This document shows positions 42,281-54,200 of a stretch of DNA of 64,000 nt, one piece after another. The first letter of the stretch is position 1. Each line of letters starts with the position of its first letter. Source of the stretch: Colius striatus (lineage: Eukaryota > Chordata > Aves > Coliiformes > Coliidae); contig NC_084775.1 in NCBI RefSeq assembly GCF_028858725.1, positions 15,149,597 through 15,213,596 of the forward strand, written 5' to 3'. A model generated the notes under the pieces. That model saw nothing but the letters and a program-made list of their open reading frames with translations. It was not told the DNA's origin and ran no database searches. A program made the position numbers and the translations under genes.

Positions 42281-45200
42281 TCACTTCTTCAGTAGCATCT
42301 TGGCAAAATCAGCGTTGGACATCTTTCTAGGCTCCTCAGGGGCTTGGGAGGGAGTTGCTGGTGAGTTCTGGACCATCCCGTTCTCGGCCTTGCCCAGGGG
42401 ATTGCTCTGACGCTGCAACGCCCGCGGCATCAGCGACAGCTGTGTCCTGCCCTTCCCTCGCCTGCACAGCAAACAGAGGCTTTGAACAACCACCCCAGGG
42501 CTCTGAACACTCTGCTTTAGCCTGGGGAACCAACAGGGCTTGGCTCCCAATGAGGAAGGCTCATTTAAATACTACAGGAACAACCAGTGGTGCAAAGCTT
42601 TCAGCAGGGGCCCTGTGAGGCAGAGGACACGGAAGCTGCTGCCCCAGCAGAGGCAGCAGGATGCCCAGTGCCCACTGCACACCTCTGGCTGGTAAACAAG
42701 GAAACTGCATTTCCTCACCAGTCCAGCAGCATCACAGAGTCATTTGAGTTGGAAAAGCCCTGGAAGCTGCTGCAGTCCCAGCCCTCCCCTCACCCTGCCC
42801 AGCCCAGCACTGACTCCTGGCCCTCAGCACCCCAGCTCGACGGCTTTGGGATCCCTCCAGGGCTGGGCACTCCCCCAGCTCCCTGGGCAGCCTGGCACAG
42901 GGGCTGACACCCCTCTCAGGGAAACAGTTCTGCCTCAGTTGCAACCCAAACTGACCCCCAGCTCCCTGCAGCCTCCTGTCAGGGAGTGTCAGAGAGTGCT
43001 GCTGCCTCCCCTCAGCCTCCTCTTCTCCAGGCTCAACACTCCCATTCCCTCAGCCCCTCCCCAGCACCCTTGTGCTGCAGCCCCTTCCCCAGCTTCAGAA
43101 GCCCTCCCCAGGCCCTGCCAGCATTCCCCTGACCATACTCACGCCCCATGGAGCTGTCGTGGCACCGCGAGCTGCGCGGCTCTGGCGGCCTCGGGCCTGT
43201 CGGGCAGCTTGCGCAGGGGGGGGTTGCTGATGGCCACCTTGATGACGTGTTCCCTCACTGTCAGCCCGTCCATCTTCAGCACAGCCTGAGAGGCCTCAGC
43301 TTCGTTTTCATATTCCACATAGGCCAGGCCCTAAGTAAGCAAGAGAGGTAACACACATCAGTTTCAGTGGTCCTTGGATTTGCAGGAGCTGTACCTGTGT
43401 GGACTCCACGTGGAATCAGCTGCCAAGCGCTGCCACTGCACCTTCAGCAATGGGGCCTGTTGCCAGGAAGTGGACAAATAATCTTTCTTCCCTGAGAGGG
43501 GTGTCAGCCCCTGTGCCAGGCTGCCCAGGGAGCTGGGGGAGTGCCCAGCCCTGGAGGGATCCCAAAGCCGTGGGGCTGAGGTGCTGAGGGCCCAGGGTCA
43601 GTGCTGGGCTGGGCAGGGTGAGGGCAGGGCTGGGACTGCAGCAGCTTCCAGGGCTTTAACAACCCAAATGATCCTTTGATTCCATAAAAGGGCACCTTGG
43701 CATTGCCATAGGAAGTACCTGACCTGGGAGGCATCACCTCTGAGTTCTCTCACTGTTCTCTCCTACATGACATTCAAACCCTCAGGCTGTAACTTTGGAT
43801 TATCCAGTTTCACAGGAAACACACCAGATTTTACATAAGCATTCAGAGTGGGTTCATTTAGGGCTTAGACAGAATCCCAGCTCAAACCAAGCTCAGAGGG
43901 TGAGCTGCAAGACTTGGGGTACACCAGATCTCTCATTACAAAGTGTGCATGTAACAGCAACTACTCTAGGTGATCCTGCTCTGGCAGGGGGGTTGGACTA
44001 GATGATCTTTCAAGGTCCCTTCCAGCCCTTAAGGTTCTGTGTGTACTTGAGATACTGCCAAGAGCTATAAAATACATTTTAAAAAGCACCCACCCTTCCC
44101 TGGGCTGGCCCCTGTTAAAGTGCCCAACACACAGACAGGGCCAAGGCAGAACTCTGGCAGAGCAGCAGCTGGTTTGGAAGCTCTTATTTAACAAGGAGCC
44201 ATTTATTCCAGGATGGAAATAATGAGCCCTGTCGGAGAAAGGTGGCTCATCTCTCACTGACTAATGTATTATTGCAGCAGGTGTTATGAACAATGGCCTC
44301 AAGGAACTGAAGAGAGGCAGGAGGGGAGTCTGTTACAGCAGGTGAAGCCTAGCTAGGCACCGACTTGAAAAACAAATACCCTTTGAAGGCTGACTGATGC
44401 TTTCACTCTACTGAAAGTGCTGCCAAGGTCTCCCCCTCCATCCCATTTATATCATACTTTCTTGTCACGCAATGAATTGGTATGTTGGGAAAGTTCCTCT
44501 TCCTCTCTTTGCTTGTTACTTGCAGCACAGGTTTGCAGTGAGCTGTGTAAATCCAACCATTTCTGCAAGTCTGGATGCAAAGCCAGGTTGGCAACTTTTA
44601 AAATGTAAAACCTATCCCTTTTGTACCCAAACCTGAGGAAGAGCAGCTTTTTGGAAGCCTCCTTACAAGGCAGAGGGGATGAAGGCTGCCTTACCTTGGG
44701 CTTCCCAGCTCGGTTGGTGACCAGACGGATGTCTTTCACCTTCCCATGTGCTTTGCACAAATCTTCCAGCTCTTCCTTAGTGCAGGAAAATGGCAAACCA
44801 GATATAAACAGCTTATGTTTCTCCAGGGTAGTGCTATACCTGAACACCTGAAGAACAGAAAAGGCTGTTCAGTTTGCAAACCACAGACTCCAAGGATTAG
44901 ACTCTGTTAGGTGATCAGAGCAACTTCATGTTTGTGTGACCCAAAACTACCCTAAAGCCACAAGCAGCACTGTGAAAGGTGTTTGCATAGAAACACAAGG
45001 GTACACTAAGGACTGCAGTTAAGTGCTGCTAAAGATCTGTCTCCCTCACCATGAGGACAGCCATTGATGGTGATTTCTTGCTCAGCTGCAGCTCCCTGAG
45101 CATTAAGTTTTTCTGTGCAGTAAGTCCACACTGCAGAAGACTCCTGATCATACAACTGATCTCTAACAGAGGCTTGTAGAGAACAAGTGTGTTGTGCAAT

Positions 45201-48200
45201 AAATGCCCACAGCTGTAAGGAACCCAAGAAAATATACTGCAGAGATGCTCCAGTACGAATCAGGGCACGACACACCATCAATAGGCTGCCCACATGAGCT
45301 CATCTCGAGCAAGGGGATGTCAATCCTGCTTCAGGAACTGCCAGAAGAGAGTTTTACTGCCAAGACAGAACACTCCCTTTCATAACACTCCCATTCCCAA
45401 TGAGCAGTGAATTCACCAGATGCCTGAGACTCATCAGGCATCCCAGTGACATCAACTGCTCAGATGGAAGCCCCCTGCCAGCTTCCCCACGCAGCCCCAC
45501 TGCTCAACCTGGGGCTTGAAAGGATAAAAGTTCACCTTGAAGTCTGGATTCTTGTTCTTGTCAACACATGGAGAAACAAACATGGGTCTTCCCTCCACCA
45601 CCTTCCTATCCAAGCCCAGAGCCTGCAGAGCAGCCTGCTCCTCCTTGAACTCCACGTAGCAGTAGCCCCGGAAGGTGCCCTTGTTGCTGAACACCGGGCG
45701 GATTTCTGCCACGGCCCCGCAGCTCTCAAAGAGCTCTTTCAGTTTCACTTCAGGATCTGCCATGTTGTAGGACAGGTTGCTGACAAAGACAGTGACACTG
45801 TCTTTACTGCTGTCATGTGAAACTTTGGGGATGTCTTTTCGACTGGTAGATGCCTTTTCCTTTTGGTTTCCTGGGTGATCTGGCTTTTCAGATCCACTTC
45901 TTCCAAACAGTCCCGTTTCTACCTCCATGTCCTCTTCCAGCAGCGTGCCATCCCCGTCTCCCTTGTGCCTCTTGCTGGGCTGCTCTGCTGATCAATGACA
46001 TGGAAAGCCTTGTGACACCATTTCTTTCAGCACTAAGCCATTCCCCATCACCACTGTGGAGTTTAGCAGCAGTGTGTGAAACCAGAGGCATTGTCACAGG
46101 TCTCAAAAGACACGAAACAAAAACCTGCCTCAGGTTTCTAATGAGGAGTAACAGCAGCTGATTGAACCAAAACAACTATTGATTTGTTTTGTTTCTTACT
46201 TCAAAAAACCCAAATCCCATCAGACAAAGGATCTAAGAGCTCCCAAAACTCCCAGGGGCAACCACCTGCTCAAATCTTCTGTTACCACCCTCCAAGAGCC
46301 CGCTGCAATACTGAATAACCCGAGACACATGCCTCAGCATCATTTGATGAGGCAGGAAAATGACTTTAAAAGGGAAAAAAACAACCAACCCCACTCCAAG
46401 ATGTATGTGAAATAAGACAAGTTGGAACAACTCTGCAAGTTCTGCTGAACACCCAGTGCTGTGGGGCAAAACCCACTTCACCTCGCTGGCGTTTCAACGC
46501 AGAACTCCTGGGAGAAAGGGACCCTGAAACACAGCAGCTCTGAGGACACCCCATCTGCCTCTGACAACTGACAACCCCATGGCCAGAGGGCTGGAGTTGG
46601 GGAGGGCTTTTTTACCTTCCTCTTGTCCCCATTCACCCTCATCATCATCGTCGTCTGCTCTCCGCTTGTCTCCGGCTCGGGCTCTCTTGGCCTTTTTGGA
46701 AGCTTTCTTCTCTGCCCGAGCCTGCTTCCTCTGCTCAGCTTTCTCCTCCTCCTGCTTGGCCAGAGCAGCTTCTTTCTCAGCAGCCTACAAATATGCAAGG
46801 ATGAGTATTTTTCCCTCCTCCTCTCAGTGGCTGCAGAGCATGTTCTAGAGTACTGAACCTGATCCTGAGTGATGGGATCATCTCACTTGTTTGCCCTTAA
46901 GAGACTTCCTGAAGTTACTCTTGTATCCACCCAAGTGTCAAAAGGTGGAGGATCAAAGGCATCAAAGGAGGTTAACCACAGTTTTAAACTACAATCAATA
47001 GTTCTGAGGCTTAAGAGACAAATCACTTATCTATGGGAACCAACATCAGAAGTCTCCACAGGCTCCTAGAAGCTGCTTAGGTAGCTCACAGAGTTCTCAC
47101 CTTTGCTCTCTGCTCGTTAACTCGAGCTAATCTGTTCTCTGTCTTTTGAACTGCTGCATCCCAGTCTTCCAATGTTCCTAAAGGAGTCAATAAAAAAGAG
47201 CTTTGGATTCAGCCTGCTCGTACTTTGAAAGCAGAATTCAGGAAAAATGAGAGTCAATTCATTCACAGAACTTGCTCTTTGTATCAAGTGTTACACAGGA
47301 AAACTGAGTAAAACAAGGAGCCTTCAAGAGAAAGGGGAAACTGATCCCAAGCAGGGGAGAAACCTTCATTTCAAACGTGACTCTCCAAAAAGGAGCGGAA
47401 AGACACCTCAGTAATTTCAACAGGCTCCAAGCCAAGCCAGAAAAAGAGGCAAAAAGGGCTGTTTGTGCATACTACAGTGGTGAAAACAGAACAAGCCTTG
47501 AGCAGAACACAAGAGGTTAGATGGAATTTCACTGTGTCATTGTGCACTAAGCAGACTGGGTAAGGTGAGAGCTGCAGGTAGTTACCTTCTATTCTCTCCA
47601 GCGTGAGCAGCACCTCGCAGACGTGCTCGGGATAGTCGCTGGTGCACTGCACAGCCCGGTGCAAAGCCTTCCTGCAGTGCTGAGTGTCCCCATGAGCTCT
47701 GCAGCAGGGACACCACACAGTAGGGAGTCAGCCTTCCCCATCAACATTACCAGGCAGGACACAACCACAGAATCCCAGCGTGGTGGGGGTGGGAAGGGAC
47801 CCCCACAGCCGCTCCAGCCCCAGCTCAGGGGGCACAGGAACGTGTCCAGGTGGGGTTGGGAACCTCTCGAGAAGGAGCCTCCACACCCTTCCCTGGGCAG
47901 CCTGGACACCAAAGCCAACCAGCCAGGCTCTTACCTTTCTAAGTTGTAATACTCCAGCCACATGTTTGCATATTTGGCATTTCCTTTAGTCATAATGTTG
48001 TCCCAGAGCTCTCTGGCTTTCTGCATGTTGTTACACAAGCGAGCCTGAAAGACAAGCCAAAGCACTCAGTATCCTCTGGCACATGTTCACTCTCACTACG
48101 CCCTGCCTCCTCCCACTCCCCAAAACAAGCAGCCACCACAGATGATGCACACAGACCCAGGAAGATACATCTGCACCTCAGAGTGATCCTCAGGTCTCAC

Positions 48201-51200
48201 TGTTGAGCATCACTTCCCTGGCCACCCAGTCCATCAGTCCTGGCTTCTGTGTCCCACCTACATTTCACCATGGTCACTGCAAATGAGCTGCTGCTGAATT
48301 TGGTCCTTGTTCATGAATGTACCCCACAGTCTGAGAACTGGTCTTGTGTTTAAAAGAAGTGCTTAGGAAAGGGGGCAGTGAGTGGAGGCAGCAATAAACT
48401 GGGCAGCTGAAGGCAGTTTACAGGCAGCATTCAGCTCCAGGCCACTGTGGCTGGGCTGCTAAGTCACACACACACACACTTGTGTGCCAGGCTGCAGCCA
48501 GAACAGGGTAAGTTACTGATCCTGAGTGCTTTCTCAAAGAGAATGCTGCTTCTTTTCTGGGGTGTCATGCTCCAAAGTTACACTATGTGCCTGACCAGTC
48601 CAGACACAGGAGTGGAAGGAAGAAAGATTCACTCATTGAAGTCACCCAGACAAAGTGCTAAGTGCAAGAGGATTGCATTCTGTGGCAGGAGTGTTAACAT
48701 CAACAGTTTCCTCAAGCCTAGCCATATAAATACAGCAGAGATACATCACCTCAACTCTTGCCCAGTTCTGCATGATGGTGCAGGATGGGTCTCCACTTTC
48801 ACTGAATCCTGGGAAGAAAAGGAAGTGCAGTGTGAGGACAGCTCTTGGAAATGAGGTATCAAACAAGTTCTATGTCAGAGATGAAACGTTTATCTGCAGC
48901 TTTCTTCAAGTGTTGGAGACACTTGAAGGCAAACAAACATTTTGTGGAGAACTGGACTTCCAAAAGCTGTTTTTAAACAGGAGGAAACACCACAATGGAT
49001 GTTTTCACTTACTCTCCTCTACTTCTTGTTTCAAATACTCCACAGCACGAGCGAAGGCAGAGCGCAGCTCCTCCAGTTCTTTACTCGAGTCTGGAGCAAA
49101 GAGAAAGAGCTGCCTTAAAACAAACATTTCATTTGCACTTGCCATACACTAAACCCTCTCTCCTAACACCCACAACAATTTTACTGGGGGGTTGGAGGGA
49201 GTCAAAGCTTATTACTTCAGCAAAACTCACTACATGCCTAACAAACACCCCCATCAAACCCCTGAAGTCAGGCAGGGCACTTTGGCAGCAGCACAGTCCA
49301 TCCTGTCACCAAGGAGCTCTTTTAACCCCAACTAAGTTGTATTTCCTAGACAGTAGCTGGCCTCAAAGCAAATGTTATGAAAGATATGAAACCATTCTTC
49401 ATTTTTTTAGGAAGTAAAAGCACTGTTTCAGAGAGCTGTGTGGAAGGGAGCTGCAACATCTGTTCACACAGAGACATGACAGGTACCTTGTGTAAAATCC
49501 ACCCTTCTCCTCAGGTAATCGAGGTATGCCTGCCAGATTTCCACATAGTCTGTGGCCTGAATAAAACCTGCATTCAGAGCTTTCTCAAACATTTCTGAAA
49601 GACAACAAGGAAAACACACCCCCCACAAACATAGTTACTTTTCAGATGCTGACAGAATTAGGCAGCAACAGTGCAGAGCACAAAGCAGCACAGACACCAT
49701 CTACTCCTAGGCAGGAAAGCAGAGGGAATACTACATCTAGTGAATGTGAGTGAATTTAAAAGCTGGATTAATCCAGTAATGTTCATGCAAAGTTGTTCAT
49801 TGCTTGCTCAGAACTGAAGCTGCTCAATCAAAGCAGCTTGGTCCTAGCATAGAATCACTGTGGTTGGCAAAGCCCTTGAAGCTGCTGCAGTCCCAGCCCT
49901 CCCCTCCCCTCACTCTGTCCAGCCCAGCACTGGCCCTCAGCACCTCACCTCCATGGCTCTGGGATCCCTCCAGGGCTGGGCACTGCCCCAGCTCCCTGGG
50001 CAGCCTGGCACAGGGGCTGACACCCCTCTCAGGGAAACAGTTCTGCCTCAGCTCCAGCCTCAACCTCCCCTGGGGCAACTTGAGCCCCTTTCCTCTTGTC
50101 CTATTGCTCATTACTTGCAAGCAAAGACCAACCCCCACCTCCCCTCAGCCTCCTATCAGGGAGTGTCAGAGAGTGCTCCTGTCTCCCCTCAGCCTCCTCT
50201 TCTCCAGCCCCACCCCAGCAGCCTTGTGCTCCAGCCCCTTCCCCCCAGGATTCCACCATTCCCATGTCACACATCATTCAGAGTGCAGAAAGCAGCTCTG
50301 CAGAGTGCAAAGATAGTTTGTCTTTACCAGAAATCACACTGTGATCAACTCTGTGCCTCTCCATTGCCAAGAGGTATCTAATCCACAGCCCAACTGTCCA
50401 GGGACAGTTCCTAACAGCACGGTCATGAGCTGACAACACCAAGTCTTTGACTTTCAGCTGCCGGTCCTGAAACAATCAAAGAGTTCAGCTGCTGTTAATC
50501 AGAGAGATCACCCCAGACAAACCAAACCAGCACTTCCACCTCATGCTTGGAAAGCCAAGGCAAGATGGGCATTTTAAATCCCCCACTCCTAAGGGGTTTT
50601 TCCTTACCAAGTATTGGTTGTAGCGTGCCCAGAGGTCTGGCACAAGGCAGTTCTCAGCCAGAGCCCTCTCGTAGATGAGCTGAATGCGAGCTGGATCCCC
50701 AGCCTTCACCTCAAAGTCAATGTAGGCTTGGTATTCTGCCAGCTTGGGGGTTTCAGCACTCAGCTACAAAACAAACAGGGACACGAGCAAATTACACCCT
50801 TCTGAACAAAGTACAGGCCCCACAGCTCAACTGGTACTCAGAGAGGACTCAGGGACCATTTCAGACAGAGCTTGGCCTCTAAACATCAACGGCATTTGAC
50901 TTTCACATATCTCAGTTCCACCCTGGTTCCAAAGTCATTCAGAGCCCTATTTTCAATTCCTCCTAGCCCAGGGTGCTTGTCAGTGCTGGAAGAGCCTCCC
51001 TGTGCTCTCCAGGGTGGCCTGGCACAGTCAATAGGTTCAGCAGTCCCCAGTACATCCAGTTGTGAGGCTTCTCCCCTCACACTGCTCACAACTGAGGTCA
51101 GCAGGCAGCACTCAGCTGCTTTATGTCTGTGACCAGGAAAATCATCACCTTTGAGGTAAAAAAACCACCCCAAAGCAATCAACTCTGTTCTCAAGGATGG

Positions 51201-54200
51201 TGTAAGACCATTACCAGTGCCTCTTCATATGGTTTGCACTTCTCCAGCTGCTGCAGGGCTCTCTTGTAATTCTTTATGATTGTTTCTGGTATTGGCTCCT
51301 CTGACCACTCCTCATACTCAGCATATGAGGCCTCCATATCTGTTAGGACAGACACCAGATGCCATCAATAACACACCTCGTTGGACTGAAACAGAATTCA
51401 ACCTCTATTTGATTCCAAAACGTTTCTGTTTCTGCTTCCACTCTTGTAGGTTAACTGTCAGCCTACTGCATGCCCAAAGGGTTCACACACTTCACCTTAC
51501 ACAGTAACACCACCAACTCAGGGCAAGTTCTGTCCAAGCTGATTTTGATAGAGAAAAGTGACAAGATCTTCCCAAGACTTTAAAGATAAGAGACTGAGTC
51601 AAAATCCTTTCAGTGACCAAATGAAGAAGTCAGAGAGCTGTTCTTGACTTTCCCCTATAATCAAATCAGCAAGAAAACTGACTCAAGGGGCTTAAAGCCT
51701 GAACTAGACTTGGCAGGACTCAAGTCAGGATGGGCTGCTCCTTATCTACCAAGATTCTCATGCAGTGATGATCACAGCTGGCCTCCTAGTTCCCAGTGGT
51801 CATGGCTTGTGCTCATCACTTGTACTTTTAAGCAGCCTCCAATTATATACTGAAAGAAACAGATGAACCAAGTTCCAATGAGTATTTGTGACCACCAGGA
51901 GCCTGTGCATCACTAAAGACAGGCCAATGTCACTCACTAGAAGCTACACAAGTGGTACAGCTGCAGTCTCTACCATGCACAACCATGAGTGATGGCTGGA
52001 TCAGTGACAGAGCTCACCCACACCACAGCTCCAAGGGCCCCAGCTCTTACCCAGCAGCGGGATCCCCAGCTGGCGCCTGAACAGCGTGTGGATCTTCTCA
52101 AGCTGACTGCAGAGCATCTGCTGCTGCTCGGGCGAGGGAACGCTGCCAGGAGCTGGCTGCGGACAAAAGGACTCCAGTTTAACCAGTTTCCCCCAAGCCT
52201 GAGCTTCAGGAAGATGACAGGGCACTAGTTATGGGTTTATGGGTCTGGGCTCCAGGTGACCACTTGATCCTTGGAGGACAGACACGGGAACTCGCGTTTC
52301 AGGTCACTGCTGTGAGAGGCAGAACTTGGAAGTGATTAGACTCAGGATGTGACTCAGCTGACACACACAGAGGGAAACAACCTGACAAAGTAAAAGCAAG
52401 CAGCATGTGACTGTGCCATTGCACAAACCCCCTGGAACACCAGAGAGTTTTGCAGCAAATCCCTGGTGATGATTCAAGGCTTCCAGCTCTGCTTGTGAAT
52501 GAGAGGGTCTTCTCCTGTTACTGCTTTGTTGGGCCACTTCATAGAGTGGGGCTGGAAGGGACCTTTAAAGAGCACCCAGTTCCACCCCCCTGCTGTGGGC
52601 AGGGCTGGTTGATCTTTTAGCTCCCATATCAAAAACAAAAGAAGAGGAAATATTCACATTCCACACATCTTGTACAGGGACCTTCTGCAGGTGTCAGGTC
52701 ATATGCTCCAGGGACAGTATCCCATCATCCAGAGTCAGAGTGTGGGATAATGAATGAGTTAAAAGCTCAGTCTCAAAATGTAAGTGATTGACTGTGAGCA
52801 AAAGCTCTCCCTGGCAAGAATGCTGCTTGATAACAAAGCTACTGGAATGAAAGGTGTTCCTGTCAGCCCAAGCTAAGGCAGCAGAGTGAAGCTTTGTAAG
52901 AAAAGCCCCTCATATCCAGAATCTATCTCATTTAAACCCAAATCCACCACTGCACCAACACAACACACAAAACCCTTCTCCCCAAAGGGTCAAAACAGAA
53001 ACAAGAGCACAACGTTCCAGCCTCTCACAGGAGAACGAGTGGGGAAGCACCAGGTGACTTCAGAGACAGGACTGGCCGCTTGGCAGAGCCCAGGAGGCTG
53101 CCCTTACCTGGGCTGTCTCCAGGATGGCATTCTCAAACTCCCTGTATGCTTCCCACAGGGCTGTTCCCTTGGTGACGTGCAGCCCCACGGCAGTCAGCGC
53201 CCGCTCAAAGACGGAGCGAACCCTCTCGATCCCTCCTTCCTGACCGATGCCACCAATGGAATACTGGGCATACTCCAGCCAAATTTCAGGACCTGAACAA
53301 GAACAAGGATGAGAAACAAGATGACCCAACCTCCTCAAAGCCACAGAAGGCAACTCTCTGCTTCCTGAGCACCTCATTAGCTGCACACACCGAGCCACAC
53401 ACAAGGTAACGAACTCAACTGGTTCCTTCTGTGCTCCTGGGTCAGCACCAGCAGCTACAGTTTTCTTCTGAGAAGTCATTCTTGTGGTTGCTACTGGCTG
53501 CTGGACTGCTGGGTGTCACCTCTGGTGCACCAGCTACACAGAGATGCATTGCTTCCCTGAGGTGAAGGAGGGGGCTTGCAGCCCCTCAGCGTGGCCTGGG
53601 TTACCCACAGCACAGGCTTCCAAACCACTGGCTCCCAGACAGTAACTACAGGTTGTTGTGGAAGAGCTGGCACAGAGGGGACATGGCACTAAAGACAGCA
53701 TTAAGCAGCACAGAAGACAGCAGGGGGAAGGAGTCCTTTAAAAGCATTCACTTTCCTCCAAGAGAGAGCTTAAAGAAGCCACAATGGGTGCTGGAGAAAG
53801 CACTTCCTCAGCAAGGGCAACTCCTGCTGCTGCTACAGATCAGAGAGATGCAAAACATGCACCTAAAACCTCTCACAGCCTTCACCTAGAAGACCTTGAA
53901 GGCTGCCCTGGCCCTGGAAGCGCTGCCTTTGAACAGCCCGAGCTGCAGCGCTTCAGAACCAAACCAGCACAGCTTCACATCAGCATTTTAAACCCATTTT
54001 CTGCATCACAACACAAGGAGGGCTCTTCCCCAGACAAAGCAAGCCATGCTCTGACAGGCCCCCCAGCAGGCTGCAGAGCAGGGCAGCACCACTTACAGAT
54101 GTAGTCTCTCACAGCTCTCTCAAACAGCTCGTAAACCTTCTCTCGCTCCGAGCTTTCCGAAGCCATTTTTATCTCATCCTTCAGCCAGTCCAGCCAGATC

